Source: CAYSSG01 sp964433635 (GTDB lineage Bacteria > Atribacterota > Phoenicimicrobiia > Phoenicimicrobiales > Stramentimicrobiaceae). Taken from it: a DNA stretch of 55,508 bases. The position numbers and the translations under genes were made by a program. The DNA lies in contig CAYSSG010000011.1 of the NCBI GenBank assembly GCA_964433635.1, forward strand, positions 1 to 55,508, read 5' to 3'. This document shows, one piece after another, positions 43,732 to 51,265 of this stretch (position 1 is the stretch's first letter; every line of letters starts with the position of its first letter). The notes beneath the pieces were generated by a model, which ran no database searches, was not told where the DNA came from, and was given only the letters and a program-made list of their open reading frames with translations.

Positions 43732-43941
43732 ATGATGCGCACAATGCTTTTAGAACGAACCAAAATCGGGGAATTTCTCAGCATGGAGGCTAATTTTAAT
43801 AGCGAAGATATAGACCTTATCCTCTATTCGGTGGATGTTGCCTCCAATTGTGTATTTAAAAAAGAAGAATGGCAGGAATTTGTGAAAAACGTTAATAAGA
43901 TTGATCAGGCATATCAGTCATTGACTGAAAAAGAGGGATAA
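43732..43941 (+). CDS. Small acidic protein of unknown function
   Basis: A 69-residue soluble protein (start MMRTMLLERTKIGEFLSMEA). It is predicted mostly helical and acidic, with a VDVASNCVFKKEEWQEFV middle. No family recognised. AAAGGAGG at 43719-43726 is a strong ribosome site, which supports real translation. It lies directly after the tandem repeat and before a methyltransferase gene. Confidence 0.55.
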   Translation: MMRTMLLERTKIGEFLSMEANFNSEDIDLILYSVDVASNCVFKKEEWQEFVKNVNKIDQAYQSLTEKEG

Positions 43942-43967
43942 GACTTACCGGGAAAGGATAGATACTT

Positions 43968-44588
43968 ATTTTTCAATACTATTTTTATCGATTATTGATT
44001 GATCCCTTGTTGATGGGCGTTCGAAAGATCATTCAAGATTTCATTGATTCAAATACCTCAGTTCTGGATATTGGTTGTGGTACCGGAGAGCTGGTTTTGG
44101 GCTTATCCCATAAAGCAGCAACAGCAGTTGGCTTAGATACAAATGATGAAGTACTGAAATGTGCCAGGATAAAAAGTAAAAGGTTACAGATAGAAAACGT
44201 TGAATTTGTAAGTAAGGATGCCAATGATGCAGGCTTTCTTTCTAAAACCCACTATGATTATGCTGTATTTTCCATGGTTTTACACCAGTTCAGTTTGGTA
44301 GAGGCAAATCAGGTTTTAAATTCAGCCAGGAGAGCAGCAAAATATATCATTTTGGCTGATTTTACTATTCCCTTACCAAAAAATGGAGTCGGATGGGGTG
44401 CTAAGTTGATTGAGAGAATAGCCGGAGGAGAACATTATGACCATTTCACAGAGTACCAGAAACAGGGTGGCTTGAAATATTTTCTGGATTACCATCAATT
44501 AGCAATAATAGACAGCCGAATCGGTGGACTTGGTGCCATTTGGGTTATCAAAGCAGTACCAAAAAATTTTCAGCAAATTAGTAGATGA
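43968..44588 (+). CDS. Class I SAM-dependent methyltransferase
   Basis: Rossmann-fold methyltransferase: motif I SVLDIGCGTGELVLGL, acidic GLDTN, motif II region YDYAVFSMVLHQF and YIILADFTIPLP. The end (GEHYDHFTEYQKQGGL) resembles ubiE-like or small-molecule methyltransferases; substrate unknown. A TTG at 43995 is the first usual start but lacks a ribosome site. The frame is open from 43962 and reads IFQYYFYRLLIDPLLMGVR, which looks like a family N-terminus, so ATT at 43968, nine bases after AAAGGA, is proposed. The ZIP gene follows after 21 nt. Confidence 0.8.
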   Translation: MFQYYFYRLLIDPLLMGVRKIIQDFIDSNTSVLDIGCGTGELVLGLSHKAATAVGLDTNDEVLKCARIKSKRLQIENVEFVSKDANDAGFLSKTHYDYAVFSMVLHQFSLVEANQVLNSARRAAKYIILADFTIPLPKNGVGWGAKLIERIAGGEHYDHFTEYQKQGGLKYFLDYHQLAIIDSRIGGLGAIWVIKAVPKNFQQISR

Positions 44589-44609
44589 AGCAGTGAAGGA
44601 ATATCCGTA

Positions 44610-45422
44610 ATGTTGGAAATAGTAAGCTCTTTTCACCCGGTCATTCAGGCTCTTATAGCTGGAATATTTACCTGGGGCATGACTGCCCTGGGAGCAGCTG
44701 CTGTCTTTTTTGTCAGGCAGATCAATCGAAGCTTGCTGGATACCATGCTGGGATTTGCTGCCGGTGTGATGATTGCAGCCAGTTACTGGTCTCTGCTGGC
44801 TCCGGCAATTTCCATGGCAGAAGAAGGACCTTTACCCGGTTGGCTTCCGGCTGCTGTTGGTTTCCTGTTAGGCGGTCTATGTCTGCGTGGAATTGATTCA
44901 ATTTTACCGCATTTACACCTAGGTTTGCCTACTAAAGATGCTGAGGGAGTCCCTACTTCCTGGCAGAGAAGCACCCTGCTTATTCTGGCTGTAACCCTGC
45001 ATAATATTCCTGAAGGTCTGGCGGTCGGTGTTGCTTTTGGAGCAGTAGCTGCCGGACTACCCGCTTCTACCATCTCTGCCGCTATTATCCTGGCCGTTGG
45101 TATTGGGATACAGAATTTCCCGGAAGGGATGGCTGTTTCTATGCCCTTAAGGAGAGAAGGCATGTCTGCCTTGAAAAGTTTCTGGTATGGACAGCTATCA
45201 GGTATTGTAGAACCTATCTCTTGTATTATCGGTGCTTCAGTAGTCTTGATTGCCCGTCCCATGCTTCCTTATGCACTGGCATTTGCTGCCGGCGCCATGA
45301 TATTCGTGGTGGTAGAGGAATTAATTCCTGAATCACAACAGGGAGGTCATACCGACCTGGCAACCATGGGAGTCATGGTCGGGTTTACCGTCATGATGAT
45401 ACTGGATGTGGCCCTGGGATAA
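44610..45422 (+). CDS. ZIP-family divalent metal transporter (ZupT-like)
   Basis: Eight-helix metal importer, 270 residues. TM4 site ILAVTLHNIPEGLAVGVAFGA (near residue 135) and TM5 site GIGIQNFPEGMAVSMPLRREG (near residue 170) carry the H-N-x-P-E-G and N-x-P-E-G binuclear metal residues of ZIP proteins. Zn2+, Fe2+ or Mn2+ are all possible. The initial AFTWGMTALGAAAVFF-like segment and late AGAMIFVVVEELIPESQ are also typical. It is 21 nt after the methyltransferase gene, so probably co-transcribed; a functional link is not evident. Confidence 0.9.
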   Translation: MLEIVSSFHPVIQALIAGIFTWGMTALGAAAVFFVRQINRSLLDTMLGFAAGVMIAASYWSLLAPAISMAEEGPLPGWLPAAVGFLLGGLCLRGIDSILPHLHLGLPTKDAEGVPTSWQRSTLLILAVTLHNIPEGLAVGVAFGAVAAGLPASTISAAIILAVGIGIQNFPEGMAVSMPLRREGMSALKSFWYGQLSGIVEPISCIIGASVVLIARPMLPYALAFAAGAMIFVVVEELIPESQQGGHTDLATMGVMVGFTVMMILDVALG

Positions 45423-45499
45423 TAGACTGTAACAGCCTGCTGCCTCTTTTCTATTACTTCAAAAGACCAAACCTCTTGTTCTTACATCAAAAGTTTTTC

Positions 45500-45560
45500 T
45501 TGCTTATCTTCATCTTCTCATTATATAATAAATATATAATCAATATATTGTAAATATATT
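45500..45560 (+). promoter_or_regulatory. Promoter and palindromic operator of the GntR-tdh-kbl operon
   Basis: TTGCTT at 45500-45505, 18-nt spacer, TATAAT at 45524-45529. Immediately downstream lies the perfect palindrome CAATATATTG (45541-45550) with a related AATATATT at 45553-45560. This is a plausible autoregulatory site for the GntR-type protein encoded 20 nt further on. Confidence 0.5.
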
Positions 45561-45581
45561 ATTGAGTGAATAGGTAAAAAT

Positions 45582-46214
45582 ATGAGAAGAAGTGATATTT
45601 TCAGCGAACTGAAGAGGCGAATTGTCTTCTTTCAATACAAGCCCAAACAGGTACTTAACGTGAAGGAATTGTCCCGGGAATTTGGCGTAAGCGCCATTCC
45701 GATCAGAGAGGCGCTCATTCGTCTGGAAGAAGAAAAATTAATCAGTATTATTCCCAATAATGTTGTTTATGTCAGTGACCTGAGTTTCCAGGAGTTGAAA
45801 GATGTCTTTGAAGTGCGACTGTTTTTACTGGGCATGGTAGGAAAACTGGCAGCTAAAAGGGCAAAACCTGAAGAGATTGAAGAGATGAAAGTGTTAGCTG
45901 AGATGATGAAACAGGAACAAAACAGGAAGCAGATCATTGAGATGGATGCCCGGTTTCATGATTTGCTGAATAAATCTACCGGGAATGAAGTCCTGGCCGA
46001 AAGCCTGGAAAAGCTCAGAAACCGTCTGGGACGTTTGTGGTACCTGGCAGAAAAGAGCGAAAGCTATTCCCTGCAGATTCCCGGTGAGATCAGTACCCTG
46101 ATCGAAGCACTGGAAGAACGGGATGGAGAGAAGTGCAAGCAGATACTGGAAGAACATGCGATTCATTTTATCGAAAGGATTAAGATTAATCTCTATGATG
46201 GTTTCCCTGTTTGA
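45582..46214 (+). CDS. GntR-family regulator with FCD domain
   Basis: A 210-residue DNA-binding regulator: N-terminal winged helix (VKELSREFGVSAIPIREALIRLEEEKLISIIPN, residues about 24-56) and a helical FCD ligand domain (VFEVRLFLLGMVGKLAAKRA; MDARFHDLLNKSTGN; EEHAIHFIERI) with Asp and His metal-site residues. It is the first gene before threonine dehydrogenase and KBL genes, so a threonine- or glycine-responsive repressor of that operon is the obvious hypothesis. Confidence 0.9.
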   Translation: MRRSDIFSELKRRIVFFQYKPKQVLNVKELSREFGVSAIPIREALIRLEEEKLISIIPNNVVYVSDLSFQELKDVFEVRLFLLGMVGKLAAKRAKPEEIEEMKVLAEMMKQEQNRKQIIEMDARFHDLLNKSTGNEVLAESLEKLRNRLGRLWYLAEKSESYSLQIPGEISTLIEALEERDGEKCKQILEEHAIHFIERIKINLYDGFPV

Positions 46215-46261
46215 AATATAGATTATTATTTAGTTAAGAGAATAAAAAAAGGGGGATAAAA

Positions 46262-47224
46262 ATGAAGAATATTCTAGTGATCGGTGCCACCGGACAGATC
46301 GGTTCCGAATTAACTATGGCTTTACGTCAGAGATACGGCTCAGACCAGGTGATAGCCGGGGGGCATACCAAATCCCCGTCTGACCGGCTGAGAGATACAG
46401 GGCCTTTTGTCGTGGCTGATTGCCTGGACAGTCAATCCATAGCCAGCATTATAAAGAAATATCAAATCGATACCATCTATCATCTGGCAGCCTTACTATC
46501 CGCTACGGCAGAAAAAAAGCCCGAACTGGCCTGGCAGGTGAATATGCAGGGTTTAATCAATATCCTGGATGTTGCCCGTTCCTGTCAATGTGCCGTCTTT
46601 TTCCCAAGTTCTATCGGTGTATTCGGTCCCGGCACTCCCAAAAAGAATACTCCCCAGGACACGATTCAGAGACCTTCCACCATTTACGGCATAACCAAAT
46701 TAGCCGGTGAGTTGCTCTGTGATTACTATTACCGTAAATATCAACTTGACGTGCGGGGAGTCCGTTTTCCGGGATTGATTTCCTATGAAACACCTCCGGG
46801 TGGAGGAACCACCGACTATGCGGTGGAGATATTTTATGAAGCGATTTCCCGTCAGCATTATACCTGCTTTCTGAGTGAAAATACCTATCTGGATATGATG
46901 TATATGCCTGATGCCATCAAGGCAGCCATGCAGATCATGGAGACCGAGCCCGGCTGTTTAGTTCATCGGAATGGTTACAATGTATCAGCCATGAGTTTCT
47001 CTCCCCGGGAACTGGCAGCAGAAATCAGAAGATGGATTCCTGATTTTACTATCAGTTATAAAGTCGACCCAGTGAAACAGGCTATTGCCGATTCCTGGCC
47101 TGACTGCATGGATGACAGTGTGGCACGTCAGGAATGGGGCTGGCAGCCGGAATATGATCTACCAAAAATGACCAGGGATATGATTGAAAAATTGAAAATC
47201 AAATTGGATTATGACAGGGGATAA
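46262..47224 (+). CDS. tdh: L-threonine 3-dehydrogenase, short-chain (SDR) type
   Basis: NAD-dependent oxidation of threonine to 2-amino-3-ketobutyrate. This is the extended-SDR form rather than the zinc form: NILVIGATGQIGSEL at the N-terminus, HLAALLSA near residue 78, PSSIGVFGPGTPK, and the YGITK catalytic pair near residue 144. The block VRGVRFPGLISYETPPGGGTTDYAVEI is characteristic of SDR threonine dehydrogenases. GGGGG precedes the ATG. The KBL gene for the next step follows after 54 nt. Confidence 0.9.
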   Translation: MKNILVIGATGQIGSELTMALRQRYGSDQVIAGGHTKSPSDRLRDTGPFVVADCLDSQSIASIIKKYQIDTIYHLAALLSATAEKKPELAWQVNMQGLINILDVARSCQCAVFFPSSIGVFGPGTPKKNTPQDTIQRPSTIYGITKLAGELLCDYYYRKYQLDVRGVRFPGLISYETPPGGGTTDYAVEIFYEAISRQHYTCFLSENTYLDMMYMPDAIKAAMQIMETEPGCLVHRNGYNVSAMSFSPRELAAEIRRWIPDFTISYKVDPVKQAIADSWPDCMDDSVARQEWGWQPEYDLPKMTRDMIEKLKIKLDYDRG

Positions 47225-47278
47225 GGTAAAAAATTTCATGTATTCATTAAAAACGATTACCGTTAGGAGGAATGAACA

Positions 47279-48514
47279 ATGAGCTTGGAAAAATTAGAGC
47301 AAGTTTTTAGAAACACACTGGAAAATTTGACCGATGAGGGACGGCTGAAGGGAAAGGAAATGATTATTACTGATATTAAAAAGGCCAAAGGAGAGCAGGG
47401 ACCCCGTTACTTTCTGAAAGGAAAAGAGGGCAGGCCGTTCATTCGTATGAATTCCAATTCTTACCTGGGATTATCTTTTCGGGAAGATATGATTTCCCGC
47501 GGGAAGGATGCTACCAATCAATTCGGAACAGGACCGGGAGCAGTACGCTTTATCAGCGGTACCTTTCAGATTCATCGTAAACTGGAGCAGAAATTGTCCC
47601 AATTTCATCACCGGGATGATGCCATTATTTTCAGCTCTGCCTATGCTACCGTTGTCGGGATTTTAGCTCCTCTCATTTCTCCGGAAACAATCGTCATCAG
47701 TGATGAATTGAACCATAACTGCATTATTAATGCGATCCGCTTAGCCAGGCCGGCTGATAGAAAGATCTATCGGCATATCGATATGAAGGAGTTAGAAGAA
47801 CAGATCAAACAAAGTATCGGTAAAGGCAAGAGACTGCTCATTGTGACCGATGGCATCTTCAGCATGCGGGGTGATTATGCGCCTCTGGCAGATATTTCAT
47901 CTCTTTCCAAGAAATATCAGGACCGATTTTCTGAAGGGATCTTACTGGTCGTTGATGATTCTCATGGTGTAGGATGTTTTGGCGCTACAGGGCGGGGAAC
48001 AGAAGAATACACCGGGGCAGAGGGTGTGGATGTCCTGGTCGGGACGCTGGGAAAGGCTTTTGGAGTAAACGGAGGATACGCCGTCTCCAGCCAGACCATG
48101 ATTACCTATCTGCGGGAAAATGCCCCACTCTATATTTATTCCAATCCTATTTCCCCTGCAGAAGCAGCCGAGGCCTGTTATGCACTGGAGCTGATGGACA
48201 GTGATGATGGTCTGAACATTCTGGAGCATCTGAAGAGAATGACCAGGCGATTTGAAACCGGCCTAAAGGAGATGGATTATGAAATCATTGAAAGCGATCA
48301 TCCCATTGTTCCTTTGATGGTCAGGGATACCAGAAAGACAGCAGAGATGGTCAGTTTCCTGATTGATCATGGCGTTCTGGCTACCGGTTTGAATTATCCC
48401 GTTGTACCAAAAGGTGATGAAGAAATACGTTTTCAGGTGAATGCGGATCACACACCCCACGATATCGATACGGTCCTGGCAGTACTGAAAGAGTGGAAAG
48501 ACAAAACTGTATAA
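47279..48514 (+). CDS. kbl: 2-amino-3-ketobutyrate CoA ligase (glycine C-acetyltransferase)
   Basis: PLP enzyme that splits 2-amino-3-ketobutyrate with CoA to glycine and acetyl-CoA. Alpha-oxoamine synthase features: NSNSYLGLSF, GTGPGAVRFISGTFQIHRKLE, VVDDSHGVGCFGATGRGTEE and the PLP lysine in VGTLGKAFGVNGGYAVSS near residue 260. TAGGAGG supports the start. Together with tdh it forms the complete TDH-KBL threonine degradation route. A relative such as 8-amino-7-oxononanoate synthase is less likely given the tdh neighbour. Confidence 0.9.
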   Translation: MSLEKLEQVFRNTLENLTDEGRLKGKEMIITDIKKAKGEQGPRYFLKGKEGRPFIRMNSNSYLGLSFREDMISRGKDATNQFGTGPGAVRFISGTFQIHRKLEQKLSQFHHRDDAIIFSSAYATVVGILAPLISPETIVISDELNHNCIINAIRLARPADRKIYRHIDMKELEEQIKQSIGKGKRLLIVTDGIFSMRGDYAPLADISSLSKKYQDRFSEGILLVVDDSHGVGCFGATGRGTEEYTGAEGVDVLVGTLGKAFGVNGGYAVSSQTMITYLRENAPLYIYSNPISPAEAAEACYALELMDSDDGLNILEHLKRMTRRFETGLKEMDYEIIESDHPIVPLMVRDTRKTAEMVSFLIDHGVLATGLNYPVVPKGDEEIRFQVNADHTPHDIDTVLAVLKEWKDKTV

Positions 48515-48540
48515 GGTATATAGTATACCGTATATCGTTA
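48515..48540. repeat. Short palindromic repeat with GTATACC arms (copy 1)
   Basis: GGTATATAGTATACC at 48515-48529 is a near-perfect palindrome starting right after the kbl stop. It continues into AGTATACCGTATATCGT (48522-48538), which recurs exactly at 55466-55482. No poly-T follows, so it is not an ordinary terminator. Confidence 0.6.
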
Positions 48541-48608
48541 AAATACTTGAGGAATAAATACTAGCTTTCATGTTATTGATTATCAATTTTCAGTTAAGCT
48601 AAGAATGT

Positions 48609-48638
48609 ATGAATATATATGAATATAAATGTATATAT
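48609..48638 (+). repeat. Three 10-bp AT-rich tandem units
   Basis: ATGAATATAT, ATGAATATAA and ATGTATATAT follow directly on one another. Low-complexity spacer sequence; no role visible. Confidence 0.6.
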
Positions 48639-48678
48639 GAGATTGTCACGACCTTCTTACACAGGACTCGCAATGACA
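48639..48678 (-). repeat. Interspersed repeat of the GTCATTGCGAG...CAATCTC type
   Basis: Read on the minus strand it begins TGTCATTGCGAGTCC and ends TGACAATCTC. Sequences of this form recur in many bacterial genomes as non-coding interspersed repeats (from memory). Only one copy is in this window. It lies between kbl and the c-di-GMP riboswitch. Confidence 0.5.
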
Positions 48679-48796
48679 AAATAAAAACTTTTTAATGACA
48701 ACTGAATCCAACGACCATTATTGATGCGGTATAGTTGCTAAAATTTTGGTCTAAAATTTCTTCATTTAGGGAATAGATATTATAGTAATGTAGTAG

Positions 48797-48802
48797 TATA
48801 AT
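48797..48802 (+). promoter_or_regulatory. Likely -10 element upstream of the c-di-GMP riboswitch
   Basis: A perfect TATAAT at 48797-48802, about 32 nt before the aptamer. No convincing -35 is seen at 17 nt, so promoter recognition may need an activator or a special sigma factor. Confidence 0.45.
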
Positions 48803-48833
48803 GTAGAGAAAGAATAGTTAAAGATAGAGAAAA

Positions 48834-48932
48834 ACTGATAAAGGCAAACTGTCCGAAAGGACAGGGCGCAAAGTCATGGGCCTAAAGTGTAATTTTGAAA
48901 TGGTAAATTGCACGATGGTTGCCAGACTACCG
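48834..48932 (+). ncRNA. Cyclic di-GMP-I riboswitch (GEMM-I)
   Basis: Matches the GEMM-I consensus throughout: GGCAAACT, the GTCC-GAAA-GGAC hairpin with GNRA loop (48851-48862), AGGGCGCAAAG (48863-48873), GGGCCTAAAG (48878-48887), a second hairpin with 9-bp arms (48887-48895 and 48905-48913), and GGTTGCCAGACTACCGG at the 3' end. The aptamer ends about 38 nt before the ATG of the sigma-like gene. No terminator lies between, so control of translation or of an unseen alternative structure is inferred. Confidence 0.9.
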
Positions 48933-48970
48933 GTTTATTTTTATTTTCAAAATACATTTGAGGTGATGAA

Positions 48971-49567
48971 ATGAATACCAGTGTAGAAAACCGCAAAGCA
49001 ATAGCTTCACACCCAAAGACTGAAATGACTGAGAAGTACCAGTTTCTGGTTGCCAGAATTGCTGACCAAAAATTTAAGGACATGTCCGTGCCCAGGGAAA
49101 AATTAGAAGAAGTAGGCTATATCGGTCTTTTGAATGCAGTGAATCTTTACGATAAAAGAATACACAAAATGAATTTTCATACCTATGCCCGGATCATGAT
49201 CAAGGCAGAAATGCATCAGTATCTGGTCAACCAAAGCATACGGGAAAGCTGTCCTGATTGGCTGCTAGAACTGAATCAGAAAATCAATGATTTTGTGATT
49301 CAGTTCCGGGAGAAAAATAAACGGTTTCCTCAGATTTCAGAAATAGTTTTCCACCTGAACATCAATCCACTGGGGCTGCAGGAAGTATTGAAGGCCAGAG
49401 ATGCACTGCAAGAGACTTATTTTGGATACAATATTGATAAATATAATGATAGGCAGGAGATTCAACCGGAATTGGAAAAAATCAAGAGCCAGACTTATCA
49501 GTCTTTTCGATTACCGATAGAAGACATCATTACTTTAAAGAAGGCATTGAGAAGATTGAAGATCTGA
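48971..49567 (+). CDS. Sigma-70-like protein with regions 2 and 3 but no region 4
   Basis: A 198-residue relative of sigma-70 factors. Region 2 is clear: KLEEVGYIGLLNAVNLYDKR and FHTYARIMIKAEMHQYLVN (residues about 42-80), which contact RNA polymerase and the -10 element. A region 3-like helical segment follows (ELNQKINDFVIQFREKNKRFPQISEIVFHLN). The protein ends with PIEDIITLKKALRRLKI, where region 4 would begin; no region 4 is encoded in any frame just after. GAGGTG supports the start. Directly controlled by the c-di-GMP riboswitch. It may be a partial sigma needing a partner or an extended -10. Confidence 0.8.
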   Translation: MNTSVENRKAIASHPKTEMTEKYQFLVARIADQKFKDMSVPREKLEEVGYIGLLNAVNLYDKRIHKMNFHTYARIMIKAEMHQYLVNQSIRESCPDWLLELNQKINDFVIQFREKNKRFPQISEIVFHLNINPLGLQEVLKARDALQETYFGYNIDKYNDRQEIQPELEKIKSQTYQSFRLPIEDIITLKKALRRLKI

Positions 49568-49618
49568 TGACTGCAGCTGTTTCCCACACCATACCGGTGA
49601 CGAATGTCTGACATTTTA

Positions 49619-49658
49619 AAAGGACAGCCGGTTTATCCAACCTGTCTGTTCTTTTTTA
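49619..49658 (+). terminator. Terminator after the sigma-like gene
   Basis: AGGACAG...GGTT (from 49621) pairs with AACCTGTCTGTTCT through about 12 pairs with one bulge, and TTTTTT follows. It separates the riboswitch-sigma unit from the PAS-GAF gene. Confidence 0.75.
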
Positions 49659-49870
49659 TATGACCATTTACTATTCCCCGGATGAATATTTTCTCAAGAC
49701 CCCCATAATCAATCGATGAAGATTCATGAATTGAAAAGTCTACAATAATAATCCGAATTATGATAGAATGTAAAAGTCAACATTATCATTTTCACTTTTT
49801 TGTGCATAGAAAGAAGAACCACCCCACCTGTTCAGGGACACCAGAGGATTGATTGAAAATAATCGTGTTT

Positions 49871-50080
49871 AATGTCAAAATCAAGCAAATTGTCGGGGAA
49901 GATTATTGTGAAGTCAGGGCAAAACNNNNNNNNNNNNNNNNNNNNNNNNNNNNNNNNNNNNNNNNNNNNNNNNNNNNNNNNNNNNNNNNNNNNNNNNNNN
50001 NNNNNNNNNNNNNNNNNNNNNNNNNAATGTCAAAATCAAGCAAATTGTCGGGGAAGATTATTGTGAAGTCAGGGCAAAAC
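49871..50080. repeat. 55-nt duplicated flanks around an assembly gap (3)
   Basis: 49871-49925 and 50026-50080 are identical over 55 nt with 100 N between (49926-50025). The gap lies at the 5' end of the PAS-GAF gene. If one copy and the N are removed, the ATG at 50027 becomes the natural start. Confidence 0.85.
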
Positions 50081-51217
50081 AGTAGCAGGTTTACCGGCCC
50101 GTTAAAGAAGAATCGAATACTGTGGCATCGTAAAGTGCATCAAAAGTTAGAACCTCCTGAGACTAAACCAGTCAAAGAGGAGATTTCTGCCGAAGAGCAC
50201 TTCGGACAGTTAGAAACAGTATTACAACAGGGGCGTCAGGAATATATTAATCTCTTCAAAGGATGTCCTGAAGCATTGGTTTATACCAATATTGACGGAA
50301 TGATCCAGTATATCAACAACCGGTTTGAGGAACTGACCGGCTTTTCGGAAGAGGAAATAAAAGGAAATTCCCTGGTTTATTGCCTGAAGCCGGGAGAACG
50401 GGCATTTTTTGAAACAGATAACAGGCGTGCGGTGGAAACGGTCATTCGGGGAAAACGTATTCCTGAAATTGAAGTATTGGTCAGCAGGACCTTTAACCAG
50501 GTAGATAACCGGGTAGCAGGCATGCTCTTTTCTTTCCGTGATATCTCAAGCTACCAGCGGGAACGGAAAGTCAAAAGGGTACTGTACCGAATCTCTCAGA
50601 TAGCCGGTTCCGATATTCCCCTGAATGAGATATATCCGTTGATTCATGAGCAATTGGGGGAATTGATTATTGCCACGAATTTCTATGTTGCGCTTGCAGG
50701 TTTTGGTGGGGAGGAAATCAGTTTTCCCTATTATACTGACGAAGCTTCCGGAGGGGACGAAATTTTTATCAACCGTTATTGTTCCTCTCAGAGCATCTTT
50801 CATTATATAATCAAGAATAACAAACCGGTATTCATGGATTTTCAGCGATATCGCAAGATGCTTTCCTATGGGTACATCGAACCCTGGGACGTCATGACCA
50901 ATACCCATCTCTGGCTGGGAGTCCCGATGAAAGTGCATCAACAGGTTATTGGTGTCATCGCTTTACAGAGTTATGATAATGCACGTCTCTACAGTGAGAA
51001 AGATATTGACCTGCTGGAATTCGTTGCCCAGCAGCTGTCTGCGGCTATTTACCGGAACGCCTTAGAAAGAAAGGTAATAAATTTAAAGCAGAAAACGGAA
51101 GATGCCGGAAAGAACGATCAGGTTTCAGAAGAAAACAAACCGGTCGAAATGGATGATGCCCACAAAAGGAAAGAAAAAATTCCGGTCAGTGATCCGGCAG
51201 AGGATCATTTTTCTTGA
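50027..51217 (+). CDS. PAS-GAF sensor protein without an output domain
   Basis: A 396-residue signalling protein. A charged linker is followed by a PAS domain (LFKGCPEALVYTNIDGMIQY through FSFRDISSYQRE, residues about 70-190) and a GAF domain (VLYRISQIAG... VPMKVHQQVIGVIALQS ... EKDIDLLEFVAQQLSAAI, about 195-350). The C-terminal 45 residues are charged and coiled-coil-like; no kinase, GGDEF, EAL or HTH domain follows. The start lies in the duplicated gap flank; reading from 49853 through the N gives a false longer protein. An adaptor or sensor partner role is inferred. Confidence 0.8.
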   Translation: MSKSSKLSGKIIVKSGQNSSRFTGPLKKNRILWHRKVHQKLEPPETKPVKEEISAEEHFGQLETVLQQGRQEYINLFKGCPEALVYTNIDGMIQYINNRFEELTGFSEEEIKGNSLVYCLKPGERAFFETDNRRAVETVIRGKRIPEIEVLVSRTFNQVDNRVAGMLFSFRDISSYQRERKVKRVLYRISQIAGSDIPLNEIYPLIHEQLGELIIATNFYVALAGFGGEEISFPYYTDEASGGDEIFINRYCSSQSIFHYIIKNNKPVFMDFQRYRKMLSYGYIEPWDVMTNTHLWLGVPMKVHQQVIGVIALQSYDNARLYSEKDIDLLEFVAQQLSAAIYRNALERKVINLKQKTEDAGKNDQVSEENKPVEMDDAHKRKEKIPVSDPAEDHFS

Positions 51218-51265
51218 TTATCAGGATGGAATAATCAGATTACCATTAAAATGGGGGTGGTACTT

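Noticed and set aside
44783..45262. Minus-strand frame of 159 residues
   Set aside because: Antisense to the ZIP transporter gene; composition mirrors the hydrophobic codons of the real gene.
49853..51217. A 454-residue frame starting MKIIVFNVKIKQ and running through the N gap
   Set aside because: It exists only because N codons are read through. With the duplicated flank merged, this frame hits a TAG right after the flank; the real start is the ATG at 50027 in another frame.
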